Source of the DNA: an uncultured Bacteroidota bacterium
Lineage (GTDB): Bacteria; Bacteroidota; Bacteroidia; B-17B0; Aurantibacillaceae
DNA: 64,000 nucleotides
Assembly (NCBI GenBank): GCA_937873155.1
Contig: CALMVZ010000003.1
Span: 62,001-126,000 of the forward strand
Direction of reading: 5' to 3'
Below the pieces are notes generated by a model. It did not search any database and was not told the origin of the DNA. It saw nothing but the letters and a program-made list of their open reading frames with translations. A program made the position numbers and the translations under genes. Below are positions 9,398 to 17,565 of the stretch, one piece after another (the first letter of the stretch is position 1; every line of letters begins with the position of its first letter).

Positions 9398-10089
9398 TTT
9401 TCTTTCAATACATAACCCATGCCCACCACTGTTTGAATAAGCTTAGTGTCAGCATTGGAGTCGATCTTTTTTCTCAGATAATTAATATAAACATCTACCA
9501 CATTCGTACCAACATTGAAATCTATATCCCAAACAAGTTCAAGTAATTCAAGCCGTGAAAAAACTTTTCCTTTGTTTTTGAGCAGGATCAGAAGCAAACG
9601 GTATTCGGTTGCAGTTAACGAGATAAGAGTTTCCTTGCGTTTCACTTCTTTTGTTGTATCGTTCACGATCAGATCCGCAATAGAGTAAATATCGTTCACA
9701 ACAACTTCATTGGCCGTCTCATTTTGTGATGCACGTCTCAAAAGGGCATTTATCCTGGCTTTTAATTCAATGAATTTGAATGGTTTTATAAGGTAATCAT
9801 CCGCCCCTATATTCAGCCCCGATGCAATATTCTCAGATGTGCCTAATGCCGACAGAAACAAGATAGGTGCTTTAATATTCTTTTGCCTTAACTCTTTACA
9901 AATGTCCAGGCCATTCTTATCCGGCAAAAGTATATCTAAAATGAAAAGATCGAATACGGAATCCATAGCCATATTAATCGCAGAATTGCCGTTAAGTGCA
10001 ACGGAAACCTCAAAATCCTCCTCTGTCAAACCTTTTTTTATAAATTCAACAACGCTGGTTTCGTCTTCTATCAAAAGTATTTTTTTCAT
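9394..10089 (-). CDS. OmpR/PhoB-family response regulator
   Basis: 231 residues. Receiver with acidic pocket (LLIEDE), phosphoacceptor Asp52 in LFILDILLPDKNG, conserved Thr/Ser (FLSALG) and Lys (YLIKPFKF). The C-terminal winged helix is typical: LTATEYRLLLILLKNKGKVFSR and the recognition part VVDVYINYLRKKID. It is the first gene of a pair with the overlapping HAMP histidine kinase. The close downstream SulP/bestrophin/carbonic anhydrase operon is a candidate target, though no binding site was identified. Confidence 0.95.
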   Translation of the reverse strand: MKKILLIEDETSVVEFIKKGLTEEDFEVSVALNGNSAINMAMDSVFDLFILDILLPDKNGLDICKELRQKNIKAPILFLSALGTSENIASGLNIGADDYLIKPFKFIELKARINALLRRASQNETANEVVVNDIYSIADLIVNDTTKEVKRKETLISLTATEYRLLLILLKNKGKVFSRLELLELVWDIDFNVGTNVVDVYINYLRKKIDSNADTKLIQTVVGMGYVLKEK

Positions 10090-10211
10090 GATTGTAAAAA
10101 AAGAAACGGACCTTGATCTGAAGCAAAGCTACAGAATTTATTTAACAGACAGGGTAGTTAATTTTTTTAGGAGCCATAATTTTAATGCCGGCTCTTTTGT
10201 TTGCTATGGAC

Positions 10212-10301
10212 TTAATCCAGAACTTTCACAATAGCTGTCATGAGAAGATCAACATCTGCCTGGTGTTGATCCTGAGAAGGAGTAGTTTTTATGTGAGACA
10301 T
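10212..10301 (-). CDS. Possible 29-residue ORF coupled to upstream gene
   Basis: The ATG at 10301 directly follows the TAA of the next gene to the right (TAAATG), the same arrangement seen at 4001/4000. The peptide starts MSHIKTTPSQDQHQ and ends LLMTAIVKVLD; composition is protein-like and polar with an amphipathic C-terminal half. The DNA also contains a perfect 8-base inverted repeat GATCAACA/TGTTGATC, so the stretch could instead be an mRNA 3-prime hairpin. No family recognised. Confidence 0.35.
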   Translation of the reverse strand: MSHIKTTPSQDQHQADVDLLMTAIVKVLD

Positions 10302-10733
10302 TTATTTCCCAGTCACCTTTTTTACTTCATCGTCAGTTAAAAAACGGAAGTCTCGAAAAGTTGACGCACCATTGCTTCCTGTGAGCGGACGATAACCAAC
10401 CATTGTGTCTTTTGCAGTCTGGACGATCTGAATAACAACAACTAACTCTTGACTTGCAGCCAGGCCATTTCCGCTACTTGAATTAGTAAGGTATGCAAGT
10501 TTTGGTAAAGTCATATTATATGGTTTCGCATTTTCTTTTTTATCATAATATAACAGCGCTGTCCCATTTTCCGTTTCTTGTTTTGTTGCAAGCCTGCCAT
10601 TAACGCAAGGAGTAGCGTTCCAAGTTTTAATATCGATGGGAGGAAATAGTTTTTTTTCTTTATTTTGCCCATTTGCTGTGAAACAATTTGTCAAAACAGC
10701 CAGAAAAATGATTTTAAAAAACATTATTTTCAT
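10302..10733 (-). CDS. Small secreted protein of unknown function
   Basis: 143 residues with a signal peptide (hydrophobic FFKIIFLAVLTNCF, then ANGQ near residue 23). The mature region is polar with a mixed alpha/beta look and two Cys, one in the signal and one in NATPCVNGR; no family recognised. It lies 18 bases after the S9 peptidase stop on the same strand, so it is probably co-transcribed with it, and a possible 29-residue ORF follows directly. Confidence 0.65.
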   Translation of the reverse strand: MKIMFFKIIFLAVLTNCFTANGQNKEKKLFPPIDIKTWNATPCVNGRLATKQETENGTALLYYDKKENAKPYNMTLPKLAYLTNSSSGNGLAASQELVVVIQIVQTAKDTMVGYRPLTGSNGASTFRDFRFLTDDEVKKVTGK

Positions 10734-10751
10734 CTTATATTGATTAATTGA

Positions 10752-12878
10752 TTACTTAGTTATCCCCTCCAAACTAAACATAAAAGCATAATTCAAAGCT
10801 ACGTCTTTTAAATAATCAAAACGTCCGCTGGCGCCGCCGTGACCGAATTCCATGTTGGTGTGGAGGAGGAGTATGTTCTTGTCTGTTTTCATGTCGCGTA
10901 ATTTGGCTACCCATTTTGCAGGTTCAAAGTATTGTACCTGGCTGTCGTGCAACCCGGTTGTTACTAAAAGGTTCGGGTAATTTTTCTTTTCTACATTTTC
11001 GTACGGAGAATAACTCTTCATGTACCAATAGGCATCTTTATTTTTCGGATTTCCCCACTCATCAAATTCGTTTGTGGTTAATGGAATGCTTTCATCTAAC
11101 ATCGTATTGATCACATCTACAAAAGGCACATGGGCTAAAACGCCACGCCACATATCAGGAGCCATGTTAACAATGGCACCCATTAGTAAACCGCCGGCAC
11201 TTCCGCCTTCAGCAAATAAATGTTTAGTGCTTGTATATTTTTCCCGGATTAAAAATTTTCCGCAATCAATGAAATCGGTGAAGGTGTTTTTCTTTTTCAT
11301 CATCTTACCGTCTTCATACCACTGGCGGCCCATTTCCTGTCCGCCGCGAATATGCGCAATGGCATAACCAAAACCACGGTTAAGTAAGCTCAAGCGAGCG
11401 CTGCTAAAGCCGGGGTCAATGCTGTTCCCGTAACTGCCATATGCGTATAATAAGAAAGGGGCATTACCATCTTTTTTAAATCCTTTTTTGTAAACTAACG
11501 AGATAGGAATTTTTGTACCATCATTAGCAGTCGCATATAAACGTTCGGTCACGTAATCAGAAGCGTTATAACCACCCAAAACTTCCTGCTGTTTCATTAA
11601 CTTACGTTCTTTAGTTATCAGGTTGTAATCATAAGTGGATCCGGGAGTAGTTAATGAAGTATAATTATAGCGAAGGGTTGTACTATTGTATTCAGGATTT
11701 CCTGATGTGTATGCATCATAAGCTGCTTCCCCAAAATCAATGTAGTACTCGCTATTGTTTGCTAAGTTTCTCACTCTCATTTTAACAAGGCCATCCTTAC
11801 GTTCTTCAAAAACCAAAAAGTCTTTGAATTCAGTTACACCTTCTAATAATACATCTTTTCGGTGTGCGATCACTTCTTTCCAGTTCGCTTCTCCTGTCTT
11901 ATCGAACGGACATTCCATTAATTTAAAATTCAAGGCATCTTTATTAGTACGGATCAGGAATTTATTGTCTAAAGTGATAATACTGTACAATACGTCTTTC
12001 AAACGGGGCTGGAAAACTTTAAAATCATCCGTTGCTTTGGAAGCATCAATGAATCTTATTTCCGACGACATGGTAGCTGATGAATTAATAAAAATAAATT
12101 TATTATTCTTGCTTTTTCCTACGCCGATATAATTTGTCTTATCCTTTTCATCGTAAACAGTTACATCAGTGGTAGCATCAGTTCCTAAAGTATGACGTTT
12201 GATCTTTTCAGATAAAAGTGTGACTGTGTTCTTTGAGGTATAGAATAAAGTTTTATTATCATTTGCCCAAACAGCATAACCTTCTGCATTTTTAATTTCA
12301 TCTTTTAAGATCTCACCGGTCTCTAAATTCTTTACATAGATCGTATATTGACGGCGGCTTACCACATCCACAGCATAAGCTAAAAGTTTATTGTCCTCAC
12401 TGATACTGAAACCCGAAGCAGAAAAATAGGAATGACCTTCCGCCATTTTATCTACATCTAATAAAATTTCTTCTTTGGCATCCAGGCTGCCTTTCTTCCG
12501 GCAGTATTTATAATATTGTTTACCGTCTTCAGTACGGGAATAATAGAAATAACCATTCTTGAACACAGGAACACTTTCATCTTTTTCCTTGATACGCGCT
12601 TTCATCTCGTTGAAAAGATCAGCCTGTAATTTTTCAGTAGGACTCATCACCTCTTTCAAATAGGCATTCTCAGCTTTTAAATAATCAACGGCTTTCGTAC
12701 TATCAGGTCCTTTCCCGAAAAAATCATACATCCAGTAATAAGGATCATTTACTTTATCGCCGTGGATATCACGGATATGTTCTTTTTTTTCTGCAACAGG
12801 AGGTGTCGCTTGTTTAAATTGTGAATTCATAGAAATAGTGCTTAGAAGAAGTGGGATGAAAGAAAGTTTTTTGATCAT
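10752..12878 (-). CDS. Prolyl oligopeptidase family S9 serine peptidase (oligopeptidase B-like)
   Basis: 708 residues from this start. Signal peptide LSFIPLLLSTISMNSQ, then the N-terminal seven-bladed propeller beginning with PYYWMYDFF. The catalytic alpha/beta-hydrolase part has the nucleophile in EGGSAGGLLMG, the Asp in GLHDSQVQYFEP and the His in MEFGHGGASGR. The GGSAGG form is that of oligopeptidase B/PtrB (S9A). An ATG 16 codons further upstream (12926) is in frame but would put a non-signal leader first; this leader DNA also matches the leader of the subtilisin at 56772, so it is probably untranslated. Export to the periplasm is expected. Confidence 0.92.
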   Translation of the reverse strand: MIKKLSFIPLLLSTISMNSQFKQATPPVAEKKEHIRDIHGDKVNDPYYWMYDFFGKGPDSTKAVDYLKAENAYLKEVMSPTEKLQADLFNEMKARIKEKDESVPVFKNGYFYYSRTEDGKQYYKYCRKKGSLDAKEEILLDVDKMAEGHSYFSASGFSISEDNKLLAYAVDVVSRRQYTIYVKNLETGEILKDEIKNAEGYAVWANDNKTLFYTSKNTVTLLSEKIKRHTLGTDATTDVTVYDEKDKTNYIGVGKSKNNKFIFINSSATMSSEIRFIDASKATDDFKVFQPRLKDVLYSIITLDNKFLIRTNKDALNFKLMECPFDKTGEANWKEVIAHRKDVLLEGVTEFKDFLVFEERKDGLVKMRVRNLANNSEYYIDFGEAAYDAYTSGNPEYNSTTLRYNYTSLTTPGSTYDYNLITKERKLMKQQEVLGGYNASDYVTERLYATANDGTKIPISLVYKKGFKKDGNAPFLLYAYGSYGNSIDPGFSSARLSLLNRGFGYAIAHIRGGQEMGRQWYEDGKMMKKKNTFTDFIDCGKFLIREKYTSTKHLFAEGGSAGGLLMGAIVNMAPDMWRGVLAHVPFVDVINTMLDESIPLTTNEFDEWGNPKNKDAYWYMKSYSPYENVEKKNYPNLLVTTGLHDSQVQYFEPAKWVAKLRDMKTDKNILLLHTNMEFGHGGASGRFDYLKDVALNYAFMFSLEGITK

Positions 12879-12907
12879 GGTTAGCTTTTTAATATTCAGG
12901 TATTCTC

Positions 12908-12926
12908 GAATGCTCACGAATTTCAT
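12908..12926 (-). promoter_or_regulatory. Shared leader motif, copy A
   Basis: On the minus strand this reads ATGAAATTCGTGAGCATTC. It matches 17 of 19 bases with 56802-56820, and both end exactly 30 bases before the ATG of a secreted peptidase. A shared 5-prime control element is the simplest reading. Confidence 0.4.
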
Positions 12927-13080
12927 AGCATGAAAATAACAATAATAATCGAAATGAGGCAGCCCTGGCTATTAAAACAAGAACCTTACCGAAAATTACA
13001 GCTTTGTACATTTATGTGCCTGTACCTTTGGGTAAACAAGTATCGGTATGACTTTTTGAGTTGTATTACGATATTTTAAC

Positions 13081-13136
13081 ACTAAACACTAAACACTAAA
13101 GACTAAACACTAAACACTAAACACTAAACACTAAAC
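13081..13136 (+). repeat. Eight tandem ACTAAAC heptamers ending 1 base before a start codon
   Basis: Eight 7-base units of ACTAAAC run without interruption; only the third differs (ACTAAAG). A single C separates the array from the ATG at 13138, so the repeat is the whole immediate 5-prime leader of that gene. A gain or loss of units by slippage would change promoter-to-start spacing without affecting the reading frame of the protein. Confidence 0.95.
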
Positions 13137-13137
13137 C

Positions 13138-13779
13138 ATGAGATCTATATTATTTATTATCCCGGCAGCTTTGATGTTCCAGGTTGCCAACGCACAGAAT
13201 GGTCCTGCACCTTTAACAGTGACGCAGGGAAGTTTTGCTACAATTACAGTGACTCCTGCCACTTCACCTACACCATTAACCGACCCGACGCCTTCAACTA
13301 AACCAGGTGAGATAAATTACCTTGATTATAAAAGTGTTTACGAAGCGGCGACATTAGAGGAAGAAGTATTGATGGCTACTGAACGATTTAGCCTTACACT
13401 ATCGCAACAGGATGTATGGATGACAGCCGCTGTTGACCGCCGCGCTGCAGAAAAGCAGGCGTATGAGAAATTGAATTCAACGGCCACCGATTATAGTAAA
13501 GATGCAGTGTATAAAGGATTAAGATACGCGCACAATACATTCTCTGAAAAGATCATCGGGTACCTAACCCCGAATCAAAAATATGCTCTCGACCTTGATC
13601 GTGCCATTCTCCACGAAAGACAATTACGGGTTGCTAAACTTGCTCCGCCTCCTCCTCCGCCAACTGTTACAGTATCACCTGTTGATTCAACACTGATAAA
13701 AGATCAGATCTTAAAAGAAGCGGAAAAGATCAAGGCAGAACAGAAAAGATCGAAGAAGAAAAAGAAGTCGAAGGCTTAA
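13138..13779 (+). CDS. Secreted protein with Pro/Thr-rich N-region and basic tail, unknown
   Basis: 213 residues. Signal peptide (ILFIIPAALMFQVANAQN), then a Pro/Thr/Ser-rich linker (about 22-55), a helical domain (about 60-160, containing LSQQDVWMTAAVDRRAAE and LTPNQKYALDLDRAILHERQL), a PPPPPP stretch and a strongly basic Lys-rich C-terminus. The helical core resembles short periplasmic Spy/CpxP-like or 'damage-sensing' proteins only in style (inference). Its leader is the eight-unit heptamer array, which makes repeat-controlled expression possible. Confidence 0.75.
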   Translation: MRSILFIIPAALMFQVANAQNGPAPLTVTQGSFATITVTPATSPTPLTDPTPSTKPGEINYLDYKSVYEAATLEEEVLMATERFSLTLSQQDVWMTAAVDRRAAEKQAYEKLNSTATDYSKDAVYKGLRYAHNTFSEKIIGYLTPNQKYALDLDRAILHERQLRVAKLAPPPPPPTVTVSPVDSTLIKDQILKEAEKIKAEQKRSKKKKKSKA

Positions 13780-13818
13780 CATTGTTTTGCTCTACCTTCA
13801 CGCAGATTATCTATCTGA

Positions 13819-14202
13819 TTAAGAATCTTTTTTTGAAACGTGCAGCGTCAACCATTCTTTTATTTGATCGAAACGGGAGTCGCCTTTACTTGCAGCCATT
13901 ACGAAATCGTATTTTTCGTTTTGTGAAGCAATAATGTCCAGGTTGTCTGCCATTAAAATAAGTTTCATTAATACGTACGCTGTTCTTTTATTCCCATCAA
14001 CAAAAGGATGATTAATAATAATGCTTTCAAAGATCGCTGCTGCTTTGTCAATAGTGGTTGGATAAAGGTCTTTTTGGTCGAAAGTAGCGTATGGTCTTGC
14101 TAAAGAAGCTTCCAACGCTCCATAGTCACGAATGCCTTTGCCGCCGCCAAATCTGTCAATTAAGATATTGTGAATGCTTTCGACGGTTTTTAGGTCGATC
14201 AT
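13819..14202 (-). CDS. doc: Fic/Doc-family toxin
   Basis: 127 residues with the Fic/Doc signature HPFVDGNKRTAYV (His65). Doc of phage P1 is a kinase that inactivates EF-Tu by phosphorylation; other Fic proteins add AMP. The gene overlaps the small upstream gene by 4 bases (ATGA), the usual antitoxin-toxin layout. The start MIDLKTVESIHNILIDRFGG and the GIRDYGALEASLARP region match the Doc/death-on-curing family closely. Whether it is active cannot be told. Confidence 0.88.
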   Translation of the reverse strand: MIDLKTVESIHNILIDRFGGGKGIRDYGALEASLARPYATFDQKDLYPTTIDKAAAIFESIIINHPFVDGNKRTAYVLMKLILMADNLDIIASQNEKYDFVMAASKGDSRFDQIKEWLTLHVSKKDS

Positions 14203-14387
14203 TGAGCAAGCTTTTCAAGAAGTTCTTTGTCTTCGGTAAGGATCTGTCGAAGAGAATGAGTCAATTCAAGTTTGCCGACAGGTTGATCCTGCAAACCTTT
14301 TAATAAGGTAAGTATATCCTGAAGAACGTTTTCAGGAACGTTGTCTAAAACCTTTTGAATTTCATTCTTTATTTCCGTCTTTGTCAT
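14199..14387 (-). CDS. Cognate antitoxin of the Doc-like toxin
   Basis: 62 residues, acidic to neutral and helical (VPENVLQDILTLLKGLQ), overlapping the toxin by 4 bases and upstream of it. It lacks an obvious Phd/AbrB DNA-binding N-terminus, so the antitoxin class is unclear; position and size are the main evidence. The C-terminal helical part (ILTEDKELLEKLAQ) is probably the toxin-binding segment, as in Phd (inference). Confidence 0.7.
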   Translation of the reverse strand: MTKTEIKNEIQKVLDNVPENVLQDILTLLKGLQDQPVGKLELTHSLRQILTEDKELLEKLAQ

Positions 14388-14453
14388 ATAACAAATATAC
14401 GATTTTTTTTTCGAATAAGATAGTCAAAATGTGTAGAGGCAAACCGGTTACCT

Positions 14454-15539
14454 TTACTCCTTAATAAATTTACTATACATATCCGCGTCTCCTTGTTTCA
14501 CGTTTAAAAAATATAAACCTGAGGGCAGACCGGTTAAATCGAATTCGGCTTCAGATGAACTCCGGAGCTGAATTTTTCCTAATATATCTAGTACGATCAC
14601 TTCAAAAGCAGAGTTAGTATCTACACCTTTAATTTTAATTTTAGCATGGGCCGGATTTGGGTATAGTTCAAGTATTTGATTATTCTTCTTGTTCTCAGAT
14701 ATACCAATAGCAGAAGGACAAAGCTGCCCATTCCAAAGCGAATCGGCAAAAGCAAGCATATCGTTGAATATCGGCTCGCTTACATTCAGGAAAGAGGTAT
14801 GAGTTCCCGGCAGAAAATAAAAACGTTTGCAATAATCGTAGGTCGACATCGAATCATTAAACACAAGGGATTGCTGTGTTCCCAAGAAGCCATCACTTTG
14901 TCCTGCGATGATCATGAATTTCGTTTTATTTCCATTAGAGAGATTATGGGCAGGCGCCGCATCATCCCAATAGTTTATACTGTCAACCACCATTGGTTTT
15001 ATATCGGCATAGCGTGCAGGATTTATATATTCAAAATTAAGCGCAGGGTTCGCGGCGATAATACCTGAGACCTTCAATCCCGCGTTATAACCACAGCCGC
15101 TTAATAAACCCTGTTGGCGGGCGAGCCCGTGCAGCATACATAAGTGAGCACCTGCTGAATGGCCATACATGATCACCTTAGATGAATCGCCGTTAATTAA
15201 ATTAGCGTTCAGTTTTGTCCACGCAATCGCACAAGCTACATCCTGTGGAATTGCAGGATGGCCCGGATAGCCGGGATCTCCCGAAAGCCTGTAATTGATA
15301 TTTACAACCGCGTAACCGTTGTTCTTAAAAAAATTAGCCACATTTATAAAACCTGCTTTATCGCCCGCGGCCCATCCGCCGCCATGGACGATGATCATAA
15401 TAGGTGAATTGGGATTTGTCGCTGTTGTATAATCCAATTTTTGTGAAGCAGTGCTTCCATAAGCAATATCCACTCCGTTAGGTTGGGCCTTTACGATTAA
15501 AAGTTGTAAGAGCAGGGTAAGTAGTATAAGTTTTTTCAT
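14454..15539 (-). CDS. Secreted alpha/beta hydrolase (esterase) with T9SS sorting domain
   Basis: 361 residues. Signal peptide ending KAQ, then an esterase/lipase fold of the HSL/BD-FAE type: oxyanion motif HGGGWAAGD, nucleophile elbow GHSAGAH, Asp in IIAGQSDGF and His in PGTHTSFL. A Por-type C-terminal domain begins with ELYPNPAHAKIKI and ends FLNVKQGDADMYSKFIKE, marking export through the type IX system and possibly surface anchoring. Likely acts on acyl esters or carbohydrate acetyl groups outside the cell. Stands alone between the toxin pair and tiny genes. Confidence 0.9.
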   Translation of the reverse strand: MKKLILLTLLLQLLIVKAQPNGVDIAYGSTASQKLDYTTATNPNSPIMIIVHGGGWAAGDKAGFINVANFFKNNGYAVVNINYRLSGDPGYPGHPAIPQDVACAIAWTKLNANLINGDSSKVIMYGHSAGAHLCMLHGLARQQGLLSGCGYNAGLKVSGIIAANPALNFEYINPARYADIKPMVVDSINYWDDAAPAHNLSNGNKTKFMIIAGQSDGFLGTQQSLVFNDSMSTYDYCKRFYFLPGTHTSFLNVSEPIFNDMLAFADSLWNGQLCPSAIGISENKKNNQILELYPNPAHAKIKIKGVDTNSAFEVIVLDILGKIQLRSSSEAEFDLTGLPSGLYFLNVKQGDADMYSKFIKE

Positions 15540-15592
15540 TTTTCAGCGTTTTTGATTTGACGCTAAAAAGGATTGAAGGTTTAATTCTCTTA

Positions 15593-15682
15593 TTAGTTTT
15601 TGACGACTATTTTGGAAGTAGGAAGTTTTTTACGGATCGGAGTTTTGGCGTCTTTAGTGATTTCAACAGTTACATTTTCCAT
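15593..15682 (-). CDS. Possible 29-residue basic peptide
   Basis: Starts MENVTVEITKDAKTP and ends LPTSKIVVKN: a short, strongly basic, regular peptide. A longer in-frame reading up to 15850 exists, but that extra DNA is AT-rich and overlaps the neighbour, so the short form is preferred. It lies between a T9SS esterase and a STAS-like gene. Function unknown; support is codon-like composition only. Confidence 0.35.
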   Translation of the reverse strand: MENVTVEITKDAKTPIRKKLPTSKIVVKN

Positions 15683-15809
15683 ATATGTTTGTAAAAGAAA
15701 TCCTGCAATAAGAAAAGCCAGGCGAAAGTATGTAAATAATTTTGATAGATTTATTTTTGAGGTTAATTCTAGTTTAAAAATCACAAAAACAAAGTTATCA
15801 GTAATTAAT

Positions 15810-16184
15810 TTAATACCTTGTAGAATGTAGCCACTCAACAGCAGTGTCATAATCAGTAAATACTCTGCAGGGTGTGTTTTTACTATTCATTCCAATAAAA
15901 ACATGAAGAATCTCTTCGTTGGTGTTTTTTCCTGCTAATATGGCCTGATGGGTAATTTTGGACTGTGTCTTTTGTTCTTTAAGAAATTGTTTTGCCTTCT
16001 CATCAATTCTAAGATCTGCTCGAACATCGATCAATTTTGGGAGATCGTCTTTACCATAAAAATCGTTAATATATTCATCGATCTCATTTAAGTCTGAACT
16101 TTTTAAAATCGAAGACTCGTTGAATTGTAAATGAATAATATTGTTCTCTTTATGTATTTTACAAATTGCAGTTTGCTTTTTCAT
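15810..16184 (-). CDS. STAS/SpoIIAA-like small protein
   Basis: 124 residues from the ATG at 16184; an upstream ATG at 16259 is possible but its extra 25 residues look like leader. The layout of strands and helices (ICKIHKENNIIHLQFNES, then LPKLIDVRADLRIDEKAKQFL, then RVFTDYDTAVEWL) resembles the SpoIIAA/STAS-like (DUF7793-type) proteins common in Bacteroidota. Such proteins bind phosphate-like ligands or regulators; here the role is unknown. Leftward, next to a possible 29-residue ORF. Confidence 0.65.
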   Translation of the reverse strand: MKKQTAICKIHKENNIIHLQFNESSILKSSDLNEIDEYINDFYGKDDLPKLIDVRADLRIDEKAKQFLKEQKTQSKITHQAILAGKNTNEEILHVFIGMNSKNTPCRVFTDYDTAVEWLHSTRY

Positions 16185-16289
16185 GTATATATAACGTCGG
16201 TACTCCGACTTTTTTTGTTTTAAAAAATTGTAATCTCGCCATCCCAACTCCAAAAACATCTTGTATGATATGTGATATGGTTGGATGCA

Positions 16290-16697
16290 TTATTGTATTA
16301 AAGTGTTGAAGAACGTCATTGGCCGCTCTATTTCCCTTACCTTATACATTAAATCCTGTATGTTTTCAGGAATTAATTTTATCTCATCATTTAACAATTT
16401 ATTTCTGAACACATAGATCTCGCCCTCCACGTCTTCAACAGTAAGAATCAAATCATAGGCTGAATTTTTCTTTAGCCTTAATTCAATTTCCTTTTGACTT
16501 TCCTTATAAATAAGATTAGAGCCGCTTTGGCGGCCTTCTTCAAAGAGGCCAATCTCGAATTTTTCTTTGTAGAGTATAGTATCAATAAGTAATTCCAAGA
16601 AAGCACCGGTATTACCTTCGAACAAATCCTTAATGGCGGAAGTAGTATTAACATCAATGGAATTCCAAAGAGTTTCAAGTTTTTGTTTATCAGTCAT
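16290..16697 (-). CDS. Small cytoplasmic protein of unknown function
   Basis: 135 residues from the ATG at 16697 (MTDKQKLETLWNSIDV). A longer reading to 16817 adds a hydrophobic stretch that is really the opposite frame of the upstream gene, so I reject it. The protein is acidic and helical (IKDLFEGNTGAFLELLIDTIL), followed by a strand-rich half (SAYDLILTVEDVEGEIYVFRN). It overlaps the upstream small gene by 8 bases, which indicates coupled translation. No family recognised. Confidence 0.6.
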   Translation of the reverse strand: MTDKQKLETLWNSIDVNTTSAIKDLFEGNTGAFLELLIDTILYKEKFEIGLFEEGRQSGSNLIYKESQKEIELRLKKNSAYDLILTVEDVEGEIYVFRNKLLNDEIKLIPENIQDLMYKVREIERPMTFFNTLIQ

Positions 16698-16875
16698 TCT
16701 GATTATTTTTAGTTTTGTTATTAATAGAATCAGGAGGCATAATTTTAACACTAAGTATTTGCCCGCAAGGATGCTTGATCTGTGTATCAATATGAGTGTC
16801 AGAAAATGATCTGACATTTAATGTCAATTCAATAGTTGCACCATTTTCTTCAAATATTAGTTTCCAGTTTGCCAT
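16690..16875 (-). CDS. Small protein of unknown function (61 residues)
   Basis: Starts MANWKLIFEENGATIELTL at 16875; an in-frame ATG at 16926 would add a hydrophobic leader from noncoding-like DNA and is not preferred. A beta-rich peptide with one Cys in KHPCGQILSVKIMPPDS. Its end overlaps the next gene by 8 bases. Nothing else is recognisable; the two probably function together. Confidence 0.5.
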   Translation of the reverse strand: MANWKLIFEENGATIELTLNVRSFSDTHIDTQIKHPCGQILSVKIMPPDSINNKTKNNQND

Positions 16876-16939
16876 AATAAAATACATAAATCCACCAATT
16901 AATTTTGGCAGAAGAAATAAGAACAATAAAGTACAGGAA

Positions 16940-17275
16940 TTAGCTTAATGGCGGACCTCGTTTAAGATCGACACAATGAAGAAACGAAGAATAGGTTTCT
17001 TCAATCAATAAAAGCCTGAAAGCTTTGTAAACAAAATTTTGCTCAAATGAAATATCGGAAATATAAGGGATATCTACCTCTGTAGCACGAGGTCTGCGTT
17101 TTCGTTTGTGAGGAGAATCATCGTTCTTATCATCAGCGTTTATCTTTTGATCTAAAGTTATAATTTTTGAAGAAAAATCCTTTTTGTTTTCAAGGTGAGG
17201 AATGGGCGCACTGGCCTTGCTATTGATGAAAATGGCAAGAAAAAGAAATATGCTAAGAAATTTGAGCGTGCGCAT
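16940..17275 (-). CDS. Small secreted protein with C-terminal RGPP motif
   Basis: 111 residues. Signal-like N-terminus (FLSIFLFLAIFINSKAS), a charged, Lys/Arg/Asp-rich middle, and a C-terminus HCVDLKRGPPLS. The RGPPxS ending is shared with 38725-39138 (LRGPPAIS) and, in variant form, 39235-39570 (SRAPPIA), which sit at a TonB-receptor locus. This copy is away from any transporter. Function unknown. Confidence 0.6.
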   Translation of the reverse strand: MRTLKFLSIFLFLAIFINSKASAPIPHLENKKDFSSKIITLDQKINADDKNDDSPHKRKRRPRATEVDIPYISDISFEQNFVYKAFRLLLIEETYSSFLHCVDLKRGPPLS

Positions 17276-17334
17276 GGCTTAAAATTAAACCATTAATCCT
17301 GAAAAAGCAAGGTTAAGTGGGATTTTAATGTATA

Positions 17335-17496
17335 TTAACATTGAAGTTTAATGCTGACATATTTAAAAGTGAACTTTTGAAAGAAAGTATGCAAGTATTT
17401 TGTACAGATTGTTTGCAAATAAAATACCATAGGGTCAGTGACTTGCGCCTTGACTGAGGATCGGAGGGAAAGCAAAAAAAAGAGTCGCTTCGCCAT
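17335..17496 (-). CDS. Possible 53-residue remnant ORF with signal-like start
   Basis: Starts MAKRLFFLLSLRSSVKAQ, which looks like a Bacteroidota signal peptide, followed by VTDPMVFYLQ and then low-quality sequence to the stop. An eight-T run lies in the signal region. It could be a decayed secreted-protein gene or a chance frame in the 290-base gap between rhlE and the RGPP-tail gene. No start signal supports it. Confidence 0.2.
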   Translation of the reverse strand: MAKRLFFLLSLRSSVKAQVTDPMVFYLQTICTKYLHTFFQKFTFKYVSIKLQC

Positions 17497-17565
17497 TGTC
17501 CGTGTGATGTAACGTAACCTTTTTGAAACTTTGCAGCGTTTATTTCAATATCTAATTTAAATATT

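Noticed and set aside
12879-12926. In-frame 16-residue extension of the S9 peptidase
   Set aside because: It would put a polar leader before a perfect signal peptide, and its DNA matches the untranslated leader of the 56772 gene.
15593-15850. Long form (85 residues) of the 29-residue basic peptide
   Set aside because: The extra N-terminal part is AT-rich, overlaps the STAS-like gene and looks noncoding.
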